A stretch of 64,000 bases of DNA, taken from NCBI GenBank assembly GCA_016707115.1, contig JADJIH010000029.1:62001-126000 (forward strand), given 5' to 3'. The position numbers and the translations under genes were made by a program. Origin of the DNA: Ignavibacteriales bacterium. GTDB lineage: Bacteria; Bacteroidota; Ignavibacteria; Ignavibacteriales; Ignavibacteriaceae. Of this stretch, positions 57,101 to 64,000 are shown piece after piece. Numbering within the stretch: the stretch's first letter is position 1; each line of letters starts with the position of its first letter. Below the pieces are notes generated by a model. It had not been told where the DNA came from, searched no databases, and was given only the letters and a program-made list of their open reading frames with translations.

Positions 57101-57549
57101 TTTACACCTTCCTGAATTCCCTCAAAAGTAAGTTTATATGTTTTTGCATCGTCTAAAAGTTCAATGTATGGACTTCGCTGATTGAAGGCAGGATTAGACA
57201 ATCCAGTTTCATTTACCAAAATTGTATTTTGAAGACTAAATGCATTCTTCTCAACAGAAAAACATAAACATTCTTAAAATCAGTAGAAGTCATAAAATAA
57301 TAGCCTTCATTATTTCTGATAAGATGAAGGGTTTTTCCTGCATAGGATAATGAATCCTGTGTTTCTTCAAAGAACAATGCTTTTGTATTAAAATTAATAG
57401 AATGCCTCTCTTCATTAACAAATCCATCTTTATCAACTTTAAGCACCGATTCAATCGGCCAGCTAAACTGAGCTGGTTCTAGTAGCAAAGAAGATATCTG
57501 CAAGCAGAGTGATTGATGTAAATATTAAAAATAATTTTATGTGTTTCAT
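57097..57549 (-). pseudogene. small exported unknown protein, two frame lesions, coupled to coiled-coil gene
   Basis: The ATG at 57549 opens MKHIKLFLIFTSITLL, a signal-like start, then the frame changes near 57520-57535 to ISSLLLEPAQFSWPIESVLKVDKDGFVNEERHSINFNTKALFFEETQDSLSYAGKTLHLIRNNEGYYFMTSTDFKNVYVF, and again at the A5 run 57258-57262 to VEKNAFSLQNTILVNETGLSNPAFNQRSPYIELLDDAKTYKLTFEGIQEGVK. About 150 residues, beta-rich. The stop TGA overlaps the ATG of the coiled-coil gene, so the two probably act together in the envelope. No known family. Confidence 0.65.
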
Positions 57550-57682
57550 TTTCTCTCCATAGTAAAATCGTGAATGTAAACTTAAGAAATCCATATACAT
57601 CTCGAAAGACCAAAATTGAAGAAATATGTGCTAATACCAGCGGATTTTAAGATTTTGGGTGTGCATAATAATTACCTGGGTG

Positions 57683-57892
57683 CTAATTGTCGAAATTTTC
57701 ATATTCAGTTTTGGAGCTGTCATTTTCAGGTAAAGAATTCTTTGGAATGGATCTGCCTGATTTTTTTAACGCATCTGTAAGTAAAAATTCAATCTCAGCA
57801 TTAATGCTGCGCAAATCATCAGCCGCCCATTTTTCAAGCGCGGCATAAACATTACTATCAATTCTTAACAGAAATTTTTTCTTTTCACTCAT
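57683..57892 (-). CDS. Arc-type ribbon-helix-helix DNA-binding protein
   Basis: 69 residues from the ATG at 57892 (MSEKKKFLLRID); an in-frame TTG lies 4 codons earlier. The core KFLLRIDSNVYAALEKWAADDLRSINAEIEFLLTDAL is a ribbon-helix-helix (Arc/CopG) domain: one beta strand then two helices, followed by a Ser/Asn/Glu-rich tail. It should bind operator DNA as a dimer. It ends an operon with the SPFH protein (58507-59378) and the unknown protein between them; this arrangement recurs in other bacteria, where the small protein may regulate the operon (recollection, not checked). Confidence 0.82.
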   Translation of the reverse strand: MSEKKKFLLRIDSNVYAALEKWAADDLRSINAEIEFLLTDALKKSGRSIPKNSLPENDSSKTEYENFDN

Positions 57893-57900
57893 ATCAAGTC

Positions 57901-58436
57901 TCAATTGGCTTCATAATTATTAATTTCAACTTCCTGTACTATTTCTTCTATTCTCAAGTATCAAGTACCATATAATCATAACAACCCAAGGATTCTCATC
58001 AATTAGTGAAGAAGTTTTTTGAATTGTTACAACATTTTTTTCTTTGAGTGATAATTTATTTTGAAACATTAGCAGCAATTCATCTACCTCAGAAAAAACC
58101 TGACAGGATTTTTTAAATGCACCAAATTTAAGATTCAGTTTTTTTCCATTCTGTAAATCGATTGATCCCCTTTTGTTCTAAAAAATTTGTCTTCAAAGAT
58201 GCAAAAGTCAAATCATAACCAAATTTTCGAATCGCTATCTCTGATTTCCAAAAACTTGGTCTTATTATCTCATACTTTTCTTCAAAACCTTCTACCACCG
58301 CGGTTAAGCTAAAGAATTTTGGAAAGTACATCTTTGCCAGTAGTTCATTCGAAGATCTGAACTCATATTCACGTTTAAAAAAAGAGGGTTGAATAAGTAT
58401 CAGATCTTCACCAATATAACTTGAAAGCAAGCGCAT
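57901..58436 (-). pseudogene. unknown cytoplasmic protein of the SPFH operon, frame lesion
   Basis: About 178 residues. It begins MRLLSSYIGEDLILIQPSFFKREYEFRSSNELLAKMYFPKFFSLTAVVEGFEEKYEIIRPSFWKSEIAIRK, with two near-repeats of a IxPSFxKxE pattern. The T7 run at 58139-58145 (minus-strand A7) breaks the frame; downstream coding continues LNLKFGAFKKSCQVFSEVDELLLMFQNKLSLKEKNVVTIQKTSSLIDENPWVVMI. The 3' end is uncertain: either ...NRRNSTGS (stop at 57926) or, after another shift, IEEIVQEVEINNYEAN (stop at 57901, just before the RHH gene). It resembles YokU/LURP-like folded proteins only weakly; no family named. Confidence 0.6.
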
Positions 58437-58461
58437 CTTATTACCTTAATAAATTTTATCT

Positions 58462-58494
58462 AGAGATGACATCTTTTCAACAGATGTCATCTCT
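58462..58494. other. perfect 13-bp intercistronic hairpin
   Basis: AGAGATGACATCT / AGATGTCATCTCT with a 7-base loop, between the SPFH gene and the next gene of the operon. On the minus strand it is followed only by ATAAAATTTATT, a weak T tract, so it may partly terminate or protect the SPFH transcript. Confidence 0.7.
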
Positions 58495-58506
58495 TTGTAA
58501 TTAATT

Positions 58507-59378
58507 TTATTGATACAGCGTACCTGTATTAATAACAGGTTGGGTTGATGTTTCAGAAACAAGTGCAACCATTAAATTATTTACCATTGTTGCTTTTTAT
58601 CTTCATCAAGTTTTACAATATTTTGTTCACTTAGAGCCGTAAGAGCCATCTGAACCATGCCTACTGCACCCTCAACAATTTTTGCTCTTGCTGCAATAAC
58701 AGCTTGAGCCTGCTGTCTTCTTAGCATTGCCTGGGCAATTTCCTGGGCGTAAGCTAAATGGCTTATTCTTGATTCAATAATTTCAACCCAGGCGACTTCT
58801 AATCTTGTTTGCAAAGTATTTTTTAAATTTTCTGCAATCTCTAGTGGAGTGCCGCGTAAGGATGGTTTATCATCATCAACATCATACGGATATTCTGATG
58901 CCATTGAGCGAATTGCTGTTTCACTTTGTATTGCAACAAACTGTTCGTAATTCTGAACATCAAAAATAGCACGGGCCGAATCTACTACTCGCCAAACAAT
59001 TACAGTTGCAATTTCTATGGGGTTTCCGTGTAGATCATTTACTTTTAGTCTTTCACTATTAAAGTTTCTTATTCTTAGCGTAACATGTTTTTTTACTGTG
59101 AAAGGATTAACCCACCAAAAACCAGAATCTTTAACCGTGCCCGTGTATTTACCAAACAGCATTAATACTTTAGATTCGTTTGGTTGTACAATCATAAATC
59201 CACCAAAGCTAATAAAAGATATTAGTGCCAGAGGAAAGAAAAACCAAAGCATGCTTGGATTGTTGGTATTTACCATTAAAACAAGAAGAAAAATATCTAA
59301 AACGAAAAGTGCAATTACGATAAGCAAAGCAATAAAACCGTTTGTTTTATTTGCTCTTTTTTCTGTTATTTTGTCCAT
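58507..59378 (-). pseudogene. SPFH/Band 7 (stomatin-like) membrane protein, one frame lesion near the C-terminus
   Basis: About 290 residues. Two N-terminal membrane helices (FIALLIVIALFVLDIFLLVLMV, ~14-36, and ~43-62), then the SPFH domain (VQPNESKVLMLFGKYTGTVKDSGFWWVNPFTVKK ... LEVAWVEIIESRISHLAYAQEIAQAMLRRQQAQAVIAARAKIVEGAVGMVQMAL). The frame is lost at the T5 run 58594-58598 and resumes as ATMVNNLMVALVSETSTQPVINTGTLYQ. SPFH proteins oligomerise on membranes and scaffold proteases or lipid domains. It heads an operon with the unknown protein and the Arc-type repressor. Confidence 0.85.
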
Positions 59379-59543
59379 TTTACATTCCTTTTAAAATTGC
59401 TATCGTTATGATATCATATTGATAGCAAATAGTCAAGTAAAATTTTAATATTGGTAATCTAAGTCAGCAATATTATGTTTTTTAGCAAATTTTTGAATTA
59501 TTTATGTTACGTTGATGTTGTGAATGGTAAATAATAAGGATTT

Positions 59544-61012
59544 ATGAAAATATTATTAACTGGTGCAACCGGATACATAGGCAAAAGACTTCTTCCTGTT
59601 TTAATTGAACAAGGACACGAAGTTGTGTGCTGCGTACGCGATAAAAATAGATTTCCCACAGATGGAGTTTATAAACATCCCAGAGTGTCCTTGATTGAAA
59701 TTGATTTTCTAAAAGACATTCAAAGTTCAGGTTCAAGTGTAAGCTCAAGTTTTATAAATGATATTGATGCCGCTTACTATCTTATTCACTCAATGAGTTC
59801 TAACGTAAAAGATTTTGGTTCGCTGGAAGAAAAATCTGCAAACAATTTTATAAAACTTGTCGAACCAACATCTGCAAAGCAAATTATTTATCTTGGTGGA
59901 ATTGCAAATGAAGAAAAACTGTCCAAACATCTTGCATCAAGAAAAAAGTTGAAGAGATTCTTTCAACAAGCCTCATTCCGCTTACATCAATCAAGGCAGG
60001 AATAATTGTTGGATCCGGGAGCGCTTCGTTTGAAATCATTCGTGATCTTGTGGAAAAACTTCCTGTTATGATTACACCCAAATGGCTGAACACAAAACAT
60101 CAACCAATAGCAATCAGAAATATTTTAGAATATCTGACAGGAGTTTTACTTAAACCCGAAACATTTAACAAATCTTACGATGTTGGTGGACCTGATATTC
60201 TATCCTACAAAAAAATGCTTTTACAATTAGCAGAAGTACGTGGACTCAAAAGATTTATTTTTACCGTTCCTGTTATGACTCCACGCCTATCATCTTACTG
60301 GCTTTACTTTGTTACATCAACTTCATATATGCTTGCAATAAATCTTGTAAACAGTATGAAGATAGAAGTTGTTGCAAAAAATAACGAGCTTGAAAATATG
60401 CTTGGTATAAAACCAATATCTTACAAAGAAGCTGTACAGCTTGCATTTCAAAAGATAGAACAAAATAATGTTGTGTCAAGCTGGAAAGATTCTCTTGTAT
60501 CAAGTTACGTTGATAACTCTTTGCTTGAACATATTAATGTTCCAACAAACGGTTGTTACTTTGATATAAGAGAAAAACAAATAACAACAAATATTGATGG
60601 GGTTTTTGATAACATCTGGTCTATTGGTGGAGAGCGCGGATGGTATTACGGTGATTGGCTCTGGCACTTGAGAGGATTTTTAGATAAACTTTTCGGCGGC
60701 GTGGGTTTAAGAAGAGGAAGAACAAATAAAAACGAAATTCATACTGGCGATACACTCGACTTCTGGCGTGTGCTGGCTGCCGATAAAGAAAACAAGAGAT
60801 TACTTCTCTATGCTGAAATGAAGCTTCCCGGAGAAGCGTGGCTTGAGTTTAAGATATTTGAAAAGAATGGAAAAAACTTTTTACAGCAAACTGCAACCTT
60901 CCGTCCAAAAGGATTATTGGGAAGATTATATTGGTATTCAGTGTTACCGTTTCACTACTTTGTCTTTGATGGAATGGCAGAAAATGTTATTAACTTTAAA
61001 ATGAATTTATGA
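59544..61012 (+). pseudogene. NAD(P)-dependent epimerase-like protein with DUF2867, one frame lesion
   Basis: 489 residues once one A is added to the run at 59942-59947; the span then is an exact multiple of three. The Rossmann start KILLTGATGYIGKRLLPVLIEQGHEV and VRDKNRF place it with atypical SDRs / NmrA-like epimerases; YYLIHSMSSN follows. After the lesion it continues VEEILSTSLIPLTSIKAGIIVGSGSASFEIIRDLVEKLP, KSYDVGGPDILSYKKML and a C-terminal DUF2867 domain (~330-489, WYYGDWLWHLRGFLDKLFGG ... LFGRLYWYSVLPFHYFVFDGM-like ending). Its stop overlaps the ATG of the next gene (ATGA). Substrate unknown. Confidence 0.87.
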
Positions 61013-61584
61013 ACAACTTAATAATAATAGCGCATCCGGATAAACAAAGTTTTTGCCGTAACGGTATTTTCAAAACTATTTATAATACACTGATTGATAA
61101 TAAAGAAAATGTTGATGTGATAGACTTATATGAAGAAAAATTTAATGTGTTCGGAGATGAAGAAAAAACAATTTTATATAAAGATCTAATCACCAAATCA
61201 AATCGTATATATATTATTTCACCGGTCTGGTGGTTTAGATGCACGCCGTTATTGGAATCTTTTTTCGATCAGGTGCTTAGTCCGGGATTTGCCTATAAAT
61301 TTATTCCTGTTACAAAATCATTAGGTATTCCTAAGCCGTTTTTAAAAGACAAAAAAGTAAGAACTTATTTAACACACGGAGCTCCGGCCCTGCCTGTGCT
61401 TACGTTATATGTAAACTCAGTAAAACTAAGACTTGTAATGGGAGTTTATTCATTTGTGTTCGGTTGGTTCCGAACTAAAACACGCCAATTCTGGTCTGTA
61501 CCTTTTGTTTCAGAAGACAAAAGAAAATCATATCTAAAAAAAGTTATAAAGGATGTTGAAAGTGATATTAGAAGATCAATTTAG
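61009..61584 (+). CDS. flavodoxin-fold NAD(P)H oxidoreductase (MdaB/NQO-like)
   Basis: 191 residues. The flavodoxin-like start NNLIIIAHPDKQSFCRNGIFKTIYNTL is the FMN/FAD-binding loop of the NAD(P)H:quinone-type family; YIISPVWWFRCTPLLESFFDQVLSPGFAYKF (~66-98) and the TLTHGAP-like segment are conserved. It reduces quinones or similar acceptors with two electrons. It starts within the last codon of the epimerase-like gene (ATGA overlap), so they are coupled. Intact. Confidence 0.88.
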   Translation: MNNLIIIAHPDKQSFCRNGIFKTIYNTLIDNKENVDVIDLYEEKFNVFGDEEKTILYKDLITKSNRIYIISPVWWFRCTPLLESFFDQVLSPGFAYKFIPVTKSLGIPKPFLKDKKVRTYLTHGAPALPVLTLYVNSVKLRLVMGVYSFVFGWFRTKTRQFWSVPFVSEDKRKSYLKKVIKDVESDIRRSI

Positions 61585-61710
61585 CAAAATAGATTTTTTC
61601 AAAAATGGAATTTTTTAACAACAATTAAAAGGAAAAAAAAGTGAAAATAAAAATCAAAGTTTCTTTTATTTTAATCTAAACTTTAACCAAAAAATACGAA
61701 AGGAAACACA

Positions 61711-62106
61711 ATGGATATACTAAACACTATTCAATCTGCAGTTGGCGGTGGAGATAAAAAAGATGATTTAATGTCATCAGTAATGAGTTTGCTCGGCGGG
61801 CAGGGCGGGTTGCAAAATCTTATCGGCCAGTTTGATGCAAAAGGACTTGGCGATATTATTGGTTCCTGGGTTGGAACTGGGCAAAATAAATCAATCTCAG
61901 CAGATCAAATTCAAAATGTTATCGGCTCCGATGCATTAAGCGGTATTGCCTCAAAACTTGGAATAAATGTTAGTGATTTGTCCGGACAACTTTCAAATCT
62001 TTTGCCCGGCGTTGTTGATAAACTAACGCCTAATGGTAAAGTTCCTGAAGGTGATATTTTAAATCAGGCAACGGATTTACTTGGTGGATTGTTTGGAAAG
62101 AAATAA
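61711..62106 (+). CDS. YidB-like (DUF937) small protein
   Basis: 131 residues. Low-complexity Gly/Leu/Ser composition (SLLGGQGGLQNLIGQFDAKGLGDIIGSWVGTGQNKSISADQI) and the GINVSDLSGQLSNLLPGVVDKLTPNGKVP segment match the YidB/DUF937 family, widespread small proteins of unknown function. It has no signal peptide. A good ribosome site (AAAGGAAA) precedes the ATG and a Rho-independent terminator follows. Monocistronic. Confidence 0.9.
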   Translation: MDILNTIQSAVGGGDKKDDLMSSVMSLLGGQGGLQNLIGQFDAKGLGDIIGSWVGTGQNKSISADQIQNVIGSDALSGIASKLGINVSDLSGQLSNLLPGVVDKLTPNGKVPEGDILNQATDLLGGLFGKK

Positions 62107-62129
62107 TATAATCATAATTTCTGATTTTA

Positions 62130-62159
62130 AAGCCGCGGTAGAAATACTGCGGTTTTTTT
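62130..62159 (+). terminator. Rho-independent terminator
   Basis: CCGCGGTA / TACTGCGG stem with GAAA loop (one G-T wobble) followed by seven T's. Just after the YidB-like gene. Confidence 0.9.
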
Positions 62160-62340
62160 GATTCGTACTCATAAATATATTCACCTTTTGTGAGCGAAGC
62201 GAAAGATGTTTTGTTTACCTATGGCCAACTCGCTTGCACCACATCTTAAACTCTGATGATTTTAACTCGCATATTGACAGGTTCATCTCTTAAATAAACA
62301 GGCTCATCGTCTTATTTTTTTCAGCGCCATTTCTTCCACT

Positions 62341-62348
62341 TAAGTTTG
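62341..62348 (+). promoter_or_regulatory. possible Bacteroidota-type -7 element
   Basis: TAAGTTTG matches TAnnTTTG and would start transcription ~40 bases before the beta-barrel ATG. The -33 position has only a T run, so this is tentative. Confidence 0.35.
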
Positions 62349-62396
62349 GAATAGAAACTTAAAAACATTTATTCATAAACTTAAAAGGATATAAAA

Positions 62397-62978
62397 ATGA
62401 AAAAGTTACTTTTAACAATCGCTGCTTTAACACTGATAGTGCTTTTTAATCAAACTTATGCACAGAACAAATGGAGCCTGGAATTCAGACCCGGTGTTGA
62501 TTATGCAACCACGGATATTTCCAATGCTGATCTCGGAATAGGTTTCGGATTGGAAGGTACGATTGCGTATCGATTTATGCCTCATCTTGCTGCCTATGCA
62601 GGATGGAGTTACAATAATTTTGCTGTTGATCAATCCTTTGCAGGACCTGATGCAAGCTTTGAAGAAACAGGATACACTTTTGGGTTTCAGTTTATCCACC
62701 CAATCGGAGAATCAACTCTTAGTTATCTAGTAAGGGTTGGTGGAACTTATAATCACATTGAAATCGAAAACAATGATGGTGATATCATAATCGATTCAGG
62801 ACATGGATTAGGCTGGCAGGCAGAAGCTGGTCTGGTGATTCCTTTGAGTGAAAGATTTTCATTATTACCTTCTGTAAGATATCGTTCACTCAATCGGGAT
62901 ATCAAGATTGAAAATGTTAGTACTTCTGTTGATTTGAATTATCTATCAGTTGGGGTTGGTTTGTCCTGGTCTTTTTAA
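62397..62978 (+). CDS. small outer-membrane beta-barrel protein
   Basis: 193 residues. Signal peptide MKKLLLTIAALTLIVLFNQTYAQ, then eight-stranded-barrel-like alternating sequence (SLEFRPGVDYATTDI, GFGLEGTIAYRFMPHLAAYAGWSYN, YTFGFQFIHP, LSYLVRVGGTYNHIEI, GWQAEAGLVIPL, FSLLPSVRYRSL) ending LNYLSVGVGLSWSF with the C-terminal phenylalanine of outer-membrane barrels. It resembles OmpA/OmpW-type small barrels in size. It is separated from the LytS-like kinase gene by palindromic repeat C. Function unknown. Confidence 0.87.
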   Translation: MKKLLLTIAALTLIVLFNQTYAQNKWSLEFRPGVDYATTDISNADLGIGFGLEGTIAYRFMPHLAAYAGWSYNNFAVDQSFAGPDASFEETGYTFGFQFIHPIGESTLSYLVRVGGTYNHIEIENNDGDIIIDSGHGLGWQAEAGLVIPLSERFSLLPSVRYRSLNRDIKIENVSTSVDLNYLSVGVGLSWSF

Positions 62979-62990
62979 GAATGCAGCCAT

Positions 62991-63069
62991 GTCATTCTGA
63001 ACGGAACGAAGTGGAGTGAAGAATCTCAAGGAATAAATTCAGGAGATTCTTCGCTTTGCTCAGAATGAC
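62991..63069. repeat. GTCAT-ended palindromic intergenic repeat C
   Basis: 79 bases: GTCATTCTGAACGGAACGAAG, then TGGAGTGAAGAATCTC; a short centre; GAGATTCTTCGCTTTGC and TCAGAATGAC at the end. The arms pair with a few mismatches. Same family as elements A (22104) and B (53407) by its ends. Confidence 0.85.
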
Positions 63070-63122
63070 ATTAAAAAACATAAGCATCTTAAAATCTTTT
63101 TAACGAATTTAGAAGTGTGAAA

Positions 63123-64000
63123 ATGAAATTAAATAAAAATACGATACTTGCAATTTTACTTCTTGCCCTTTTAGTCCAGTTAATAATTATTTCTTACAAC
63201 TATTTTACGGGACATATTCAAATAGATAGTATTGCTAACTTTATAACAAGAGTTACAATAGGAACCTCATTTAGTTTTGTTTTTGCTTTGTTGTTAGTGT
63301 TTCTAGATCTTCAAATTATCAACAATCTTGACAAATTATTTCCCCTTCCACAAAAGCTGATTGCAAGAATTCCGGCAGAGCTTTTTCTTTCCGTTCTTGC
63401 TGGATCAATCATCGGTTCACTTGTTACATTCATAGCCGGAACACTTATGCCATACGTTGATGGACTACTTAAGAATATTATCAACAATTCACTTATCACT
63501 TCTGTTATTAACATTATAATGATAAGTGTCATTGAAGCTATCCTCTGGTTTAAGCGTGGTCAGGAGTCTTTGATCAAATCAGAAAAACTTGAAAAGGAAA
63601 ACTCGCAAATAAGATATGAAACTTTAAAGAACCAGCTTAATCCACATTTTTTATTTAACAGTCTAAATGTCCTTTCATCACTGATAAAAAAAGATTCAGA
63701 CAAAGCACAAGATTTTGTGGATGAGTTTTCTTCAGTTTACCGTTATACGCTTGATGTGATTGACAAGCCGGTTATCGATTTACGGGAAGAATTGGATTTT
63801 GCAAAATCATTTTTATTTCTTCAGAAAATAAGATTTGAAAATGCTGTTGATATGGAAATAAATGTTGATGCATCTATATTGGAGTACTTAGTTCCTCCGC
63901 TTGCAGTGCAGACACTATTAGAAAATGCATTTAAGCACAATAAGGCTTCAGTGGGCAGTCCGTTAAGAATAATAATTTATAGCGAAGAGGATATTTTGGT
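63123..64000 (+). CDS. LytS/YehU-type sensor histidine kinase (3' truncated by window)
   Basis: 292 codons to the window edge, still open. The N-terminal membrane block has about four helices (residues ~8-30, 42-62, ~82-105, ~120-145), then a coiled coil (SLIKSEKLEKENSQIRYETLKNQL) and the His_kinase domain with phospho-acceptor in NPHFLFNSLN (~175), FSSVYRYTLDV and the ATP-site start LAVQTLLENAFKHN. Such kinases usually pair with a LytTR response regulator encoded just downstream. Called directly from the sequence, with the ATG at 63123. Confidence 0.87.
   Translation, partial: MKLNKNTILAILLLALLVQLIIISYNYFTGHIQIDSIANFITRVTIGTSFSFVFALLLVFLDLQIINNLDKLFPLPQKLIARIPAELFLSVLAGSIIGSLVTFIAGTLMPYVDGLLKNIINNSLITSVINIIMISVIEAILWFKRGQESLIKSEKLEKENSQIRYETLKNQLNPHFLFNSLNVLSSLIKKDSDKAQDFVDEFSSVYRYTLDVIDKPVIDLREELDFAKSFLFLQKIRFENAVDMEINVDASILEYLVPPLAVQTLLENAFKHNKASVGSPLRIIIYSEEDIL

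Noticed and set aside
40400..60000. Programmed frameshifting or phase variation at the homopolymers
   Set aside because: The runs are short (2-7 bases), occur in housekeeping genes, lack slippery heptamers with downstream structures, and all point to simple base loss.
1..64000. tRNA, rRNA, CRISPR, IS or prophage elements
   Set aside because: No T-loop tails outside coding sequence, no regular spaced repeats, no transposase or phage proteins were found in any frame.

Overview
The window is AT-rich bacterial chromosome, most likely from a member of the Ignavibacteria / Ignavibacteriales (Bacteroidota-Chlorobi group). The main evidence is the repeated C-terminal type IX secretion (T9SS) sorting domain in its Ignavibacteria style (NYPNPFNPxT, then GxVxLxVYxLLG, then LxSGVYxYxL and a final KKM/RKM). 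A PorV/PorQ-family barrel, a TonB-dependent receptor with a carboxypeptidase-regulatory-like front domain, and frequent starts with weak Shine-Dalgarno (SD) sequences agree with this. No tRNA, rRNA, CRISPR array, IS element or prophage was seen.

1-5.8 kb: the end of a T9SS-exported protein, a POT-family peptide transporter, and a membrane sensor kinase / OmpR-type regulator pair. 5.9-11.3 kb: a mannoside-degrading cluster with a Tat-exported GH125 enzyme, then a 1182-residue secreted protein that fuses a GH92 to a complete GH47 alpha-mannosidase, then a small overlapping unknown gene. 11.6-15 kb: a T9SS-exported 5'-nucleotidase-type phosphoesterase and an envelope lipoprotein. 15-20.7 kb: a zinc-ribbon membrane protein, an acyl-CoA synthetase and a haem-binding DUF3365 lipoprotein (one minus-strand operon), a MATE/ANKH-like transporter, a nitroreductase and MsrB. 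20.7-24 kb: a second POT transporter facing an exported S9 peptidase, together suggesting peptide scavenging. 24-32 kb: an operon of TonB-dependent receptor, 1261-residue exported protein and PorV-like barrel. 32.6-39.8 kb: envelope genes, among them a DUF6029 protein, a TlpA-like thioredoxin, two Omp28-related thioredoxin-fold proteins and an H-type-lectin-like protein.

39.9-46.6 kb: an aminotransferase translationally coupled to DNA polymerase II, an SDR oxidoreductase, an EamA transporter, a decayed lipoprotein and a DUF1684 lipoprotein. 46.7-51.7 kb: badly broken multi-PAS sensor genes (REC-PAS x7, and PAS-HisKA_2-HATPase) with a wrecked iron-type alcohol dehydrogenase between them. 51.9-60 kb: a RecS-like RecQ helicase, a truncated MsrA, an F420-type oxidoreductase, an orphan ParA, a coiled-coil membrane gene with its coupled partner, and an SPFH / unknown / ribbon-helix-helix operon. 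59.5-64 kb: an NAD-epimerase-like protein, a flavodoxin-fold oxidoreductase, a YidB-like protein, a small outer-membrane barrel and the start of a LytS-type kinase.

Genes in the first 33 kb and the last 4 kb are intact. Between about 33.6 and 60 kb at least a dozen genes are interrupted, nearly always by loss of one base in a short homopolymer, with the protein continuing in the next frame. I read these as single genes with frame lesions and give full spans. The pattern looks more like consensus error or very recent decay than old pseudogenes, but the sequence alone cannot decide. Three intergenic palindromic elements with GTCAT...ATGAC ends (22.1, 53.4 and 63.0 kb) form a dispersed repeat family.
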